Assembly (NCBI RefSeq): GCF_040371945.1
Contig: NZ_BAABWS010000002.1
Coordinates: forward strand, 62,001 to 126,000
Direction: 5' to 3'
From: Litorivita sp040371945
GTDB lineage: Bacteria; Pseudomonadota; Alphaproteobacteria; Rhodobacterales; Rhodobacteraceae
DNA length: 64,000 bases
Positions 7,530 to 16,127 of the stretch are shown here, one piece after another. The notes under the pieces were generated by a model. That model made no database searches. It was not told the origin of the DNA and saw only the letters and a program-made list of their open reading frames with translations. Both the position numbers and the translations under genes were made by a program. Each line of letters begins with the position of its first letter. Position 1 is the first letter of the stretch.

Positions 7530-8584
7530 AGCCATGCCTCGCGGCCCGTGCCCACGGCCTCGGCCACCGAGGAAAAACCGTCTTTTTGCAAAAGCCCGTC
7601 CAGCCCGCGCGCGATCTCTGCGGCCAAGCTCAAGCCGCCGTAAACCAGCGCCGAATAAAGCTGCACCGCGCTCGCGCCCGCGCGGATTTTGGCGTAGGCC
7701 TCTTCGGCATTGCTGATCCCGCCGACGCCGATGAGAGGGATTTTGCCCTCGGTCAACTTGGACAATTGCGCCAAAACGCGGGTGGATTTTTCAAACAGTG
7801 GCGCGCCCGACAGCCCGCCCGCCTCGCCTTTGTGGACCGAACTCAGCCCCTCGCGCGACAGCGTCGTATTGGTCGCAATGATCCCCGACAGGCCCGAGGT
7901 CATCGCCACGCCAGCGATTTCGGCCAATTCATCGCCGTTCAAATCCGGCGCGATCTTGAGGAAGACGGGGATCGGTTTGGGGAGCCATTGGCGCGCTTCC
8001 ATCACCCCGTCCAAAAGCGCCGAAAGCGCCGCCGCGCCTTGCAGATCGCGCAGCTTTTCGGTGTTGGGCGACGACACATTGACCGTGGCAAAATCGAGAT
8101 GCGCGCCGCAGCGCGACAGCACGCGGGCGAAATCATCGGCGCGGTCGGCGCTGTCTTTGTTGGCGCCAAGGTTGAGGCCGATGATGCCGCCGTCGGGACG
8201 GGCCTCTAGGCGGCGGGCGATGACCTCCATCCCGTCATTGTTAAAGCCAAAGCGGTTGATCACCGCGCGCTCGTCCTTGAGCCGGAACAGCCGCGGTTTG
8301 GGATTGCCGCCTTGCGGGCGCGGCGTGGCGGCGCCCACTTCGATAAATCCAAAGCCCGCGCGCGTCAGCGGGCCAAGCGCCTCGGCGTTCTTGTCGAACC
8401 CCGCCGCCAGTCCGACCGGATTGGCCATCTCCATCCCTGCCACATTGCACCGAAGGCGCGGCGAGGTGACCTCGCCCGCGAGGGGGGCAAGCCCCATGCG
8501 CAGGGCGCGCAGAGCCAGCCCATGCGCGCGCTCGGGGTCGATCTGCATAAGGGCCTTGAGGCCGAGGGCTTCGATCATCTTCAT
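7526..8584 (-). CDS. pyrD: Dihydroorotate dehydrogenase (quinone), class 2
   Basis: Membrane-associated flavoenzyme that oxidises dihydroorotate to orotate in pyrimidine synthesis and passes electrons to ubiquinone. At 352 residues it is the usual length. NPVGLAAGFDKNAEAL, GFIEVGAATPRPQGGNPKPR, NRFGFNNDG, NVSSPNTEKLRDLQ (with the class-2 catalytic serine) and LIGVGGISNAEEA (phosphate binding of FMN) are all visible. The N-terminal ~40 residues (ALGLKALMQIDPERAHGLALRAL) form the quinone-side helical domain. It starts at an ATGA overlap with the DUF952 gene and ends with one into arsC: a three-gene operon. Confidence 0.97.
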   Translation of the reverse strand: MKMIEALGLKALMQIDPERAHGLALRALRMGLAPLAGEVTSPRLRCNVAGMEMANPVGLAAGFDKNAEALGPLTRAGFGFIEVGAATPRPQGGNPKPRLFRLKDERAVINRFGFNNDGMEVIARRLEARPDGGIIGLNLGANKDSADRADDFARVLSRCGAHLDFATVNVSSPNTEKLRDLQGAAALSALLDGVMEARQWLPKPIPVFLKIAPDLNGDELAEIAGVAMTSGLSGIIATNTTLSREGLSSVHKGEAGGLSGAPLFEKSTRVLAQLSKLTEGKIPLIGVGGISNAEEAYAKIRAGASAVQLYSALVYGGLSLAAEIARGLDGLLQKDGFSSVAEAVGTGREAWL

Positions 8585-8919
8585 TGCATGTCATCCGGAA
8601 ATTCATGCGCGCCGCCCACAAGGGGCAGGGGCCGCGCCCAAAGCACATCCTCGATGCGCAGCAGGCGGTAGAGATGCGGGAATTCGGCCCCGCCGCGCGA
8701 GACCTCCCATTTGAGGTCTGCGGCCAGTTCGTCGCTGTCGAGGGCCAAAAGCATCAACCCCTCCTCGCGCGCGAAATGTTTGGCCGCCGTTTCGGCCACC
8801 TGCGCGGCGGTGGAGAAATGCACATAGCCGTCCGCCACGTCGATCGGTGCGCCGCGGGTTTCGCCCTTGGCTTGAAGCTGCGCCCATTCATCGGCGCGGA
8901 ATATCTTGTAAATCAGCAT
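8581..8919 (-). CDS. DUF952 family protein
   Basis: A 112-residue protein of the DUF952 family: MLIYKIFRADEWAQLQAKG, then the family's GYVHFSTAAQVAETAAKHF and LLALDSDELAADLKWEVSRGGAEFPHLYRLL. Function is not established; the fold is thought to resemble ADP-ribosyl-binding or -transferase-like proteins. The ATG at 8919 is preferred to a TTG three codons upstream. The stop overlaps the pyrD start by four bases, so it heads the DUF952-pyrD-arsC operon. Confidence 0.85.
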   Translation of the reverse strand: MLIYKIFRADEWAQLQAKGETRGAPIDVADGYVHFSTAAQVAETAAKHFAREEGLMLLALDSDELAADLKWEVSRGGAEFPHLYRLLRIEDVLWARPLPLVGGAHEFPDDMQ

Positions 8920-9050
8920 AGTGCCCAAATGCCTTGCGCATGACCGGCGGTCAAGTGGGCGAAACCGCGCCGCGCCGCCTATTGTCCTTTGACAGAGCGC
9001 GCGGCGGGGTGCAGCATCCTTCCATCACAATCCAATCTGGGGGATTTTCC

Positions 9051-10640
9051 ATGGATATGTCTCGTTTGAAACTGCGGCTCTTGGGCGGCGCGGCTGCGCT
9101 GACACTGGGCGCCGGTGCTGCGGCGGCGGAGTATTCGCTGACGATTTTGCACACCAATGATTTTCACGCCCGTTTCGAGCCGATCAGCAAATATGATTCG
9201 CCCTGTTCGGCCGAAGACAATGCCGAAGGCAAATGCTTTGGCGGCACTGCGCGGCTTGTCTCTGCGATCAATGAGGCGCGGGCGCGCACGAATAATGCGA
9301 TCCTCGTGGACGGCGGCGACCAGTTTCAAGGCACGTTGTTCTACACCTATTACAAAGGCAAAATGGCCGCCGAGTTCATGAACAAGCTGGGCTATGACGC
9401 GATGACCGTGGGCAACCACGAATTTGACGACGGTCCTGAGGTTCTGGCCGGATTTATGGATGCGGTCGAATTTCCGGTTCTGATGTCCAACGCCGATGTG
9501 TCGGGCGAACCTGCGCTGGCGGGCAAGCTGGCGAAATCCACGATTTTGGAGCGCGGCGGCGAGAAGCTGGGCTTTATCGGGCTGACCCCGCATGACACGG
9601 ATGAATTGGCCAGCCCCGGCAAGAACATCATCTTCACCGATCCGGTGGGCGCGGTGCAGGCCGAGGTCGACAAGCTGACCGCCGAGGGCGTGAACAAGAT
9701 CATCGTGCTGTCGCATTCGGGTTATGGCGTGGACAAGCGGGTTGCCGCCGAAACCACCGGCGTCGATGTGATCGTCGGCGGCCATACCAACACTTTGCTG
9801 TCCAACACCAACGAGCGCGCCGAAGGCCCCTATCCGACCATGGTGGGCGGCACGGCGATTGTTTCCGCCTATGCTTACGGCAAGTTTTTGGGCGAATTGA
9901 ACGTGACCTTCAACGATGCGGGCGAAATCCTTGAGGCCAAGGGCGAGCCGCTGATCATGGATGGCGCGGTTGCCGAAGACGGCGCAACCAAAGAGCGGAT
10001 TGCCGAACTGGCCAAGCCGCTCGAAGAAATCCGCAGCAAGATCGTCGCCGAAACCGCCGAGGCGATCGACGGAGACAAAGGCAATTGCCGTGCGGGCGAA
10101 TGCACCATGGGCAATCTGGTGGCCGATGCGATGCTCGACCGCGTGAAGGACCAAGGCGTCACCATCGCGATCCAGAACGGCGGCGGTTTGCGCGCCTCGA
10201 TCGATGCGGGGCCGGTGACCATGGGCGAGGTTTTGACCGTGCTGCCGTTCCAGAACACGCTCTCGACCTTTGAAACCCACGGCAAAACCATCTTGGAGGC
10301 GCTCGAAAACGGGCTGAGCCAATATGAGGACGGGGCAGGGCGCTTCCCGCAAGTTGCGGGGCTGACGTTCAAATTCGACACATCCGCCGCAGCGGGCAGC
10401 CGCGTCAGCGACGTGATGGTGATGGACGCCGGCGCGATGGTGCCGATTGATCCTGACAAAGTCTATAAAGTCGTGACCAACAACTATGTGCGCGGCGGCG
10501 GCGACGGCTACAAGATGTTCGCGGCCGATGCGATGAATGTCTATGATTTCGGCCCCGATCTGGCCGATGTGACGGCCGATTATCTGGCCGCTAACGCGCC
10601 CTTCATGCCCTATCTTGACGGGCGGATCGCGGCCAAATAG
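9051..10640 (+). CDS. Secreted 5'-nucleotidase / UDP-sugar hydrolase-like
   Basis: A 529-residue periplasmic metallophosphoesterase of the UshA/5'-nucleotidase family, expected to release phosphate and nucleoside from extracellular nucleotides. An N-terminal signal peptide (LLGGAAALTLGAGAAAA, cleavage around residue 27) is followed by the metal-site motifs ILHTNDFHARFE, DGGDQFQGTLF, VGNHEFDDG, VLSHSGYGVD and VGGHTNT. The C-terminal domain has QNGGGLRASIDAG and LPFQNTLSTFETHG, which bind the nucleotide base. The ATG at 9051 follows GGGGG by nine bases; upstream in-frame codons do not give a signal peptide. It stands alone, followed by a hairpin. Confidence 0.93.
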   Translation: MDMSRLKLRLLGGAAALTLGAGAAAAEYSLTILHTNDFHARFEPISKYDSPCSAEDNAEGKCFGGTARLVSAINEARARTNNAILVDGGDQFQGTLFYTYYKGKMAAEFMNKLGYDAMTVGNHEFDDGPEVLAGFMDAVEFPVLMSNADVSGEPALAGKLAKSTILERGGEKLGFIGLTPHDTDELASPGKNIIFTDPVGAVQAEVDKLTAEGVNKIIVLSHSGYGVDKRVAAETTGVDVIVGGHTNTLLSNTNERAEGPYPTMVGGTAIVSAYAYGKFLGELNVTFNDAGEILEAKGEPLIMDGAVAEDGATKERIAELAKPLEEIRSKIVAETAEAIDGDKGNCRAGECTMGNLVADAMLDRVKDQGVTIAIQNGGGLRASIDAGPVTMGEVLTVLPFQNTLSTFETHGKTILEALENGLSQYEDGAGRFPQVAGLTFKFDTSAAAGSRVSDVMVMDAGAMVPIDPDKVYKVVTNNYVRGGGDGYKMFAADAMNVYDFGPDLADVTADYLAANAPFMPYLDGRIAAK

Positions 10641-10668
10641 GCGCCGGAGCGATCCGTTGAACCTTACG

Positions 10669-10700
10669 GCGCCGCTTTGATGTTTCGAGGCGGCGCTTTA
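10669..10700 (+). terminator. Likely terminator of the 5'-nucleotidase gene
   Basis: Seven-base perfect stem GCGCCGC (10669-10675) and GCGGCGC (10690-10696), a 14-base loop, then TTTA. It lies 29 bases after the stop codon on the plus strand. The loop is long and the T-run short, so efficiency is uncertain. Confidence 0.45.
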
Positions 10701-10731
10701 TCTTCGGCGCAGCGCGCCGAACAACGCCTCT

Positions 10732-10760
10732 TGGCCCCCTGCCTTGACGGGAGGGGGCCA
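10732..10760. other. Perfect 9-bp inverted repeat, function unknown
   Basis: TGGCCCCCT (10732-10740) pairs perfectly with AGGGGGCCA (10752-10760) across an 11-base loop. It lies between two converging genes (5'-nucleotidase and the small secreted protein), about 80 bases past the latter's stop on the minus strand. No T-run follows on either strand. It could help end either transcript or protect a 3' end. Confidence 0.5.
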
Positions 10761-10839
10761 CACGAGGGAAGGTCGGGAAGCCTTGGGCGCGCGGCGTCAA
10801 CACCCCTCAGGGCATCGGCGCAGGGCGCGCATCACAGGT

Positions 10840-11196
10840 TTATTCGTGGGTCGGGGCCGGTTCAAAGCTGAAGGCGCCCATGACGGATGCATTGCCATCC
10901 ACAACGAATGATTTTTGCATCTCGCCGGTCAGGCGCAGGGTCTTGCTTGTCTGGGCCGGAATTTCGTCGGTTTCCCACGACTCATCGCTGGCTTTGATGA
11001 TAATCGTGCTCTCGGACTCGTTGTGGAAAACCAAGGAGCGGCCGGGGTGGGAATAGGTGACTTCGGGGAAGAAGCCGTCGCCGGTCATGATGACCGATTG
11101 CGAAACAGTCTCTTCGGCAGAGCTGTACTCAGCGAAGGCAGGTGCGGTCAACGCGAAGGCGGCAACCGTGGAAATAGCAATAATATTACGCAGCAT
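10840..11196 (-). CDS. Small secreted protein resembling a cupredoxin without copper ligands
   Basis: A 118-residue exported protein: signal peptide MLRNIIAISTVAAFALTAPAFA, then about 95 residues predicted mostly beta. The pattern FFPEVTYSHPGRSLVFHNES and the later SFVVDGNASVMGAFSFEP resemble the plastocyanin/pseudoazurin layout (a P-x-V strand then V-F-x-N, and the closing ligand loop ending M-G-x-F). However, the first His is replaced by Ile (NESESTIIIKA) and the Cys and second His of the closing loop by Asp and Ala/Ser; only the Met remains. If the likeness is real, it cannot bind copper in the normal way. GAGGAG precedes the ATG. Single gene; role unknown. Confidence 0.6.
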   Translation of the reverse strand: MLRNIIAISTVAAFALTAPAFAEYSSAEETVSQSVIMTGDGFFPEVTYSHPGRSLVFHNESESTIIIKASDESWETDEIPAQTSKTLRLTGEMQKSFVVDGNASVMGAFSFEPAPTHE

Positions 11197-11589
11197 CGGG
11201 ATGCTCCTCGTGTTCCGTTTGGCCCCCGCCCGAACAGATTGATGCTCTATTTCTACCCTGTGATTGGGGCGGGAATATGACGCGTAAAGTGTTGATTAAC
11301 CAAGGTTTTGAGAACAATTCGTGCAAGCGGGCCGTTATTGTTTCGCCTTTGTGTCGCAATGCGCAGCAGCCCAAGGGTTTTCCCGCGCGCTCGCCGCTCT
11401 GCCCTGATCTGATTCGCGCAGGCGCGGGCGTTTAAACGTGTTGCAGCGGCCACATTGCCGCGCCAAGGCCGCATGCGCCGCGCCAATATTCCTATGTGGC
11501 GCTTGCAGATCGGCCCGCGCCCTGTGCAGTATTCCCCCATCCGCGCGGACCTGCCGCACGGCACAGCGACATAGCGAAAGACCGAAATC
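11197..11589. promoter_or_regulatory. 393-base divergent intergenic region
   Basis: Non-coding region between the small secreted protein (minus) and aroQ (plus). It must hold promoters for both. A weak sigma70-like candidate for aroQ is TTGCAG at 11503-11508 and CAGTAT at 11527-11532, 18 bases apart, which would give a leader of about 50 bases. I see no open frame with a believable start and no strong structured RNA. Confidence 0.3.
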
Positions 11590-12042
11590 ATGAGCCCCAC
11601 AGCGCCGCGCAAAATCTACATCCTCAACGGCCCGAACCTGAACCTTTTGGGGCAGCGGCAGCCGGAGATTTACGGCTATGACACTTTGGGCGATGTGCAA
11701 TCGAATTGCCTCGAAATTGCGGGCAGCTTCGGGCTGGACTGTATCTTGCTGCAATCCAACGTCGAGGGGCAGCTCATTGACTGGATCCACGAGGCGCGCG
11801 AAAAAGCGGCGGGGATCATCATCAATCCTGCGGCTTATACCCATACATCGGTGGCCATTCTCGACGCGCTGAACGCGTTTGAAGGCCCTGTTCTGGAGGT
11901 GCATATTTCCAATGTGCACAAACGCGAAGCCTTCCGCCATCATTCCTATGTGTCGCTGCGCGCCGACGGGGTGATCGCGGGGTTCGGCATCGAAGGCTAT
12001 GGTTTGGCGATGCGGCGAATGGGCTCTTTGCTCAAGGGCTAA
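11590..12042 (+). CDS. aroQ: Type II 3-dehydroquinate dehydratase
   Basis: Third step of the shikimate pathway: trans-dehydration of 3-dehydroquinate to 3-dehydroshikimate in the cytoplasm. At 150 residues it is the normal length of the dodecameric type II enzyme. YILNGPNLNLLGQRQPEIYG carries the flexible-lid arginine and the catalytic tyrosine; INPAAYTHTSVAILDAL, EVHISNVHKREAFRHHSY (with the catalytic His) and GVIAGFGIEGYGLAMRRM complete the active site. The ATG is preceded by GAAAGACCGAAATC, a weak ribosome site. Monocistronic as far as can be seen. Confidence 0.97.
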   Translation: MSPTAPRKIYILNGPNLNLLGQRQPEIYGYDTLGDVQSNCLEIAGSFGLDCILLQSNVEGQLIDWIHEAREKAAGIIINPAAYTHTSVAILDALNAFEGPVLEVHISNVHKREAFRHHSYVSLRADGVIAGFGIEGYGLAMRRMGSLLKG

Positions 12043-12189
12043 TCGCCCGCTATCTCGTTCAATACACGTCAAATTCTAGGTAAATTCGACGGTGCCGAGA
12101 GGCGCGGTTTAACCGTGTTTTCAGACCGGACATGCCATGTGTTGACGCTGATGATCGGGCAATTGCGCCCTTTTGGAAGCGGAAGATCG

Positions 12190-14385
12190 ATGGCGACCTA
12201 TGCGCTACAAGGCTATGCACAGGGCACATTTACCGTTGTGTCCGGAACCGGCGGATCCGTGGGTGACCGTGTGCGGCTTGATCCGACGTGGACCGCCTCC
12301 GAGGATATGATCAACATCACCGTAACCGATAATGACGGGGCTTTTGGCGGCGATGCGAGCCAAGACGAGATCGGCGATGACAGCAACCAGACGGCGGTGA
12401 TCACGGATGCCTATGGCGCGACCATCGACAGCGGGCGGGTCTATCTGGAGAGCAAATTCGTTTTCATCGACGGGGATGGCAATACGATCAACCTTTACAC
12501 GGTCGAGATTGCCGGTGCCTATCGCGCCTATGTGACTGATGCGCCGATGGTTCCCGGGGTGACCTATGAGATCAGCGCCATAACCAACGTCGATGGTTCG
12601 AGCGATCCGAATTATTCGAGCATGAGCGCGCCCACATACGAGTCCGCCAGTTCGCAATCCTATGACGGCGGCGCCTACGCCGATAGCATCGAAAGCGGCG
12701 ACGGTTCGGATACCATCTCGGGCGATGGCGGCGACGACACCATCGTGTCCGGCGCGGGCCAAGACAGCATCTCGGGCGGCACCGGAAATGACACCATCCT
12801 TTATGGCGAGGGCGGCGCGACGCAGGCCGAGGGCAATTACGTCTCCGGCGGTGACGGCAACGATGTGATGGATGACGTCGGTGGCACCTCCTACGTCTAT
12901 GACGATACGCTCTACGGGGATGCAGGCAACGACACCATCTGGGCGGGTGGCGGCGACGACAGCATCCACGGCGGCAATGACAATGACATGCTCTTCGGGG
13001 AAGACGGCGCCGATACAATCCATGGCGATGCGGGCGATGATTACATCGATGGCGGCACGGGCAACGATTTTGTGCTCGGCGGCACCGGCAACGATACGCT
13101 GCACGGCGGTGATGGCGACGACTATGTCTCGGGCGATGCGGGCGACGATGAACTTTACGGCGATGCGGGCAACGATACGATCTGGACCATCTCGGGCCAT
13201 GACACCGTCTATGGCGGCGATGGGAACGACAGCATCGATGATCAGGTCGGAGAAATGACCGCCATCTATAACAGCTACTATGACGGCGGCACCGGCAATG
13301 ACACGATCTGGGCGGGCGGCGGCGTCGATACCATCCTCGGGGGGGATGGCGACGATGTGATCTACGGCGAAGGCGGCAATGATGTGCTGACCGGCGGTGC
13401 GGGCGATGACACCTTCGGGTTCTGGGCCAATAGCGGCGCGGATACGATCAACGATTTCGACATGGGTGACGATGACGCCGACGGGCGCACCAATGACCAA
13501 CTGGATGTCTCGCAGCTGCGCGATCTGGGCAATAATCCGGTCGATTGGCAAGATGTCACGGTCAGCGATGACGGGTCGGGCAATGCGGTGCTTTCTTTCC
13601 CCAACGGTGAACAAATGACGCTTTTGGGCGTGGCACCGGCGCAGGTCACGACCAAGCAACAACTGGCCAAAATCGGCGTGCCCTGTTTTGCCTCCGGCAC
13701 CCGCATCCTGACCCCGACGGGCGAGCGCAAGGTAGAGGATCTGGTCGCGGGGGATCTGGTCTGCACATTGCACCACGGGCCGCAACCGGTGCGATGGACG
13801 GGGCACCGCACGCTCAGCCGCGCCGATTTGCAAGCCAATCCCAAGCTCGCGCCGATCCGCATCCGCGACGGGGCTTTGGGCAACCGCGGCGATCTGTTGG
13901 TATCGCCGCAACATGCGATGAAACTGGGCGGGAAACTGTGCCGCGCGGCGCATCTGGCCGATCACGGCGGCGGGCGCATCCGGCGCGCCTATGGCAAACG
14001 CGGGGTGACCTATGTGCATCTTTTGCTGCCGCGCCACGAGATCATTTTCGCTAATGGCGCACCGACCGAAAGCCTCTACCCGGGGCGGTTCGGGCTGGCC
14101 GGCTTTGACGTGGCCGCGAAATCCGAATTGATCGCGCTTTTCCCGCAACTGGGATTTGTGATGCGCGGCGCCGATCTGGGCAAAGTGTACGGACCGCCCG
14201 CTTTGCCCTTTGCCAAGGGCGCGGCGCTGCGCCGCGAGGCAGCCGCGCAAGGCGGGATTTTCTCCCGACACCGTATGCCCGATTTGCCGCCCCACGGGCC
14301 GCGCCCTGTGCCCGCCGATCTTTTGGGACGGCTGGCGCTGCGCAGGCCGCAAAGGGCCGCGGCGCTGGGCCGGTTTGCGCGCTAG
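12190..14385 (+). CDS. RTX calcium-binding protein with C-terminal Hint domain
   Basis: A 731-residue protein, probably exported by a type I secretion system as it has no Sec signal peptide. Residues 1-150 form a beta-rich N-domain of unknown role. Residues ~155-430 hold about twenty GGxGxDxL/I nonapeptides (GDGSDTISGDGGDDTI and so on) that bind Ca2+ as a beta-roll. After a linker, the Hint_2 (hedgehog/intein-like) domain starts at Cys499 in VPCFASGTRILTPTGERKVEDL and includes SPQHAMKL and HLLLPRHEIIFANG. Such domains can self-cleave at the cysteine. The ATG at 12190 has GGAAGCGGAAGATCG before it. No T1SS genes lie in the window. Confidence 0.9.
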   Translation: MATYALQGYAQGTFTVVSGTGGSVGDRVRLDPTWTASEDMINITVTDNDGAFGGDASQDEIGDDSNQTAVITDAYGATIDSGRVYLESKFVFIDGDGNTINLYTVEIAGAYRAYVTDAPMVPGVTYEISAITNVDGSSDPNYSSMSAPTYESASSQSYDGGAYADSIESGDGSDTISGDGGDDTIVSGAGQDSISGGTGNDTILYGEGGATQAEGNYVSGGDGNDVMDDVGGTSYVYDDTLYGDAGNDTIWAGGGDDSIHGGNDNDMLFGEDGADTIHGDAGDDYIDGGTGNDFVLGGTGNDTLHGGDGDDYVSGDAGDDELYGDAGNDTIWTISGHDTVYGGDGNDSIDDQVGEMTAIYNSYYDGGTGNDTIWAGGGVDTILGGDGDDVIYGEGGNDVLTGGAGDDTFGFWANSGADTINDFDMGDDDADGRTNDQLDVSQLRDLGNNPVDWQDVTVSDDGSGNAVLSFPNGEQMTLLGVAPAQVTTKQQLAKIGVPCFASGTRILTPTGERKVEDLVAGDLVCTLHHGPQPVRWTGHRTLSRADLQANPKLAPIRIRDGALGNRGDLLVSPQHAMKLGGKLCRAAHLADHGGGRIRRAYGKRGVTYVHLLLPRHEIIFANGAPTESLYPGRFGLAGFDVAAKSELIALFPQLGFVMRGADLGKVYGPPALPFAKGAALRREAAAQGGIFSRHRMPDLPPHGPRPVPADLLGRLALRRPQRAAALGRFAR

Positions 14386-15317
14386 GGCAGGATCATCAGC
14401 CAGACCCAGACGGTGAACAGGCATATCGCCGTGCCGATCAGAACCGCCGAGGCGGCGACCCTGCGCCCCTTGCCATACATATTGGCGAAGACATAGGAAT
14501 TGATCCCCGGCGCAACCGAAGAGGTCAGCACCGCCGAGCGGAACTCGCCGCGATCAAGCGCAAAGACTTGCCCCATCATCCACACCACCGCCGGATGCAA
14601 CAGCAAAGATACCCCGACGATATAGGCGATGACCTTGATATCCCCCTCGGGGCGGTATTGCACCAATACCCCGCCAAGCCCGAAGAGCGCGGCAGGCAAT
14701 GCGGATTTCACCATAAGCCCCACCGCATCGGTGACCGGCGCGGGCAAGGTGACGCCCGACAGATTGACCGCAAAGCCCAGCAAAATCCCGAGGATCAGCG
14801 CATTGCGAAACATGGCGCGCAAAACATTCGGAACCAGCGCGCGCGCCGATGTGCCGTTGCTATGCGCGCGCGCGATCTCCATCGCGGTGATACCCAGCCC
14901 GTAGCAAAACGGCGAATGCACCGCGATAATCGCGTAATTGGCCGTCAAGGCATCAGAGCCAAAGGCGCGCTCGGTGATCGGCAGGCCCAGCATCAGCGAA
15001 TTGGAAAACAGCCCCACAAAGCCCACGGCCACGCTTTCCTCCCAATCACGGCCAAAGAGGTAGCGCGCGCCCAAAAGCCCCGCGAAAAACCCCAAACTCG
15101 CACCGGAGTAAAAGCTCGCCAAGAGCCGCCAGTTGAAGCTTTGGCTCAAATCTAGGGTCGAAATCGCATTGAAGAGCAGGCAGGGGATGGCGAAATTCTG
15201 GGTATATTTCATCAAGCCTTCGACATGGTTTTCGGTGAAATACCCCTTGAAAACCGCAAAATATCCGAAGCCGATGACCAAGAACACCGGCAAGATGACG
15301 TTCAAAAGCTCTTGCAT
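14382..15317 (-). CDS. AEC-family transporter (auxin efflux carrier type permease)
   Basis: A 311-residue inner-membrane carrier with about ten hydrophobic segments. The start ELLNVILPVFLVIGFGYFAV is the typical first helix; GLFSNSLMLGLPITERAFG and SSVAPGINSYVFANMYG hold the conserved Asn-Pro/Gly features of the two crossover regions. Bacterial AEC members move malonate, malate or other small acids; the substrate here is unknown. It ends tail to tail with the RTX gene (4-base overlap) and lies just upstream, on the same strand direction, of nothing else; the hydrolase gene 15324-16127 precedes it by six bases, so they are probably co-transcribed. Confidence 0.92.
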   Translation of the reverse strand: MQELLNVILPVFLVIGFGYFAVFKGYFTENHVEGLMKYTQNFAIPCLLFNAISTLDLSQSFNWRLLASFYSGASLGFFAGLLGARYLFGRDWEESVAVGFVGLFSNSLMLGLPITERAFGSDALTANYAIIAVHSPFCYGLGITAMEIARAHSNGTSARALVPNVLRAMFRNALILGILLGFAVNLSGVTLPAPVTDAVGLMVKSALPAALFGLGGVLVQYRPEGDIKVIAYIVGVSLLLHPAVVWMMGQVFALDRGEFRSAVLTSSVAPGINSYVFANMYGKGRRVAASAVLIGTAICLFTVWVWLMILP

Positions 15318-15323
15318 GTCGCG

Positions 15324-16127
15324 TCAATCGCCCAGCGGGTAGCGGATCACCATGCCGTCATAGGCGGGGGTGATGTGATCGGGGGTCTCTGCGGCCACGG
15401 CCTCATAGTCCAGATCGATATGCATATTTGTCAAAACCGCGCGTTTGGGGGCGACTTTCTCGATCCATTCAAGGCTTTGCGCCAGATGCGAATGGGTCGG
15501 GTGCGGCGCACGGCGCAGCGCATCCACGATCCAGCAGTCCAGCCCCTCGAGCACCGGCCACGCCTCGTCGTAGATTTCCGCCACATCGGGCAGATAGGCC
15601 AGATCGCCGATGCGAAACCCGAGCGCATCAATGGATCCGTGCCCGACCTTGAAAGGCGTCATGGTGATCTCGCCGCCGCGCCCCTCGATGCGTATCGCCT
15701 CCTTGATGGTGTGCATCTCGAGGATCGGCGGATAGGGGCTGTCTTCGGGTTGGATGAACGCATAGCCAAAGCGCGAGAACAGATCGTTTTGCGTGTCGCC
15801 ATCGGCCCAGACGGGCAGGCGTTTGCGCATGTTAAAGACGATCATGCGCAGATCATCGATGCCGTGCACATGGTCGGCATGCCCGTGGGTATAGACCACC
15901 GCGTCAAGCCGCCCGACCCCCGCATCCAAAAGCTGGCTGCGCATATCCGGCCCCGTGTCGATCAAAACCGAGGTCACGCCATCGGGCCCTTCACGCTCGA
16001 CCAAAAGCGCGCAGCGGCGGCGGCGGTTCTTGGGATTGCTGGGGTCGCATTCGCCCCAATGCCCGCCAAGGCGCGGCACCCCGCCCGACGATCCGCACCC
16101 GAGGATGGTAAAGCGCAGCTCGCCCAT
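15324..16127 (-). CDS. MBL-fold metallohydrolase (PhnP/cyclic-phosphodiesterase-like)
   Basis: A 267-residue metallo-beta-lactamase-fold hydrolase. The start LRFTILGCGSSGGVPRLGG and the dinuclear-metal motif VVYTHGHADHVHGIDDLR are plain, with LIDTGPDMR before and VLTNMHIDLDY near the end. Length and the GCGSSGGVP opening resemble PhnP phosphodiesterases and tRNase Z-like relatives, but no phn genes are near. The start codon overlaps the stop of the TatD gene by one base (TAATG), so this is a coupled pair at the end of the dacC-tmk-holB-tatD group. Substrate unknown. Confidence 0.88.
   Translation of the reverse strand: MGELRFTILGCGSSGGVPRLGGHWGECDPSNPKNRRRRCALLVEREGPDGVTSVLIDTGPDMRSQLLDAGVGRLDAVVYTHGHADHVHGIDDLRMIVFNMRKRLPVWADGDTQNDLFSRFGYAFIQPEDSPYPPILEMHTIKEAIRIEGRGGEITMTPFKVGHGSIDALGFRIGDLAYLPDVAEIYDEAWPVLEGLDCWIVDALRRAPHPTHSHLAQSLEWIEKVAPKRAVLTNMHIDLDYEAVAAETPDHITPAYDGMVIRYPLGD

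Noticed and set aside
12205..14424. 739-codon frame opposite the RTX gene
   Set aside because: The repetitive GGxGxD codons leave the opposite strand free of stops. Composition is of low complexity (runs of V, I, A, R) with no domain; the plus strand has clear RTX and Hint motifs.
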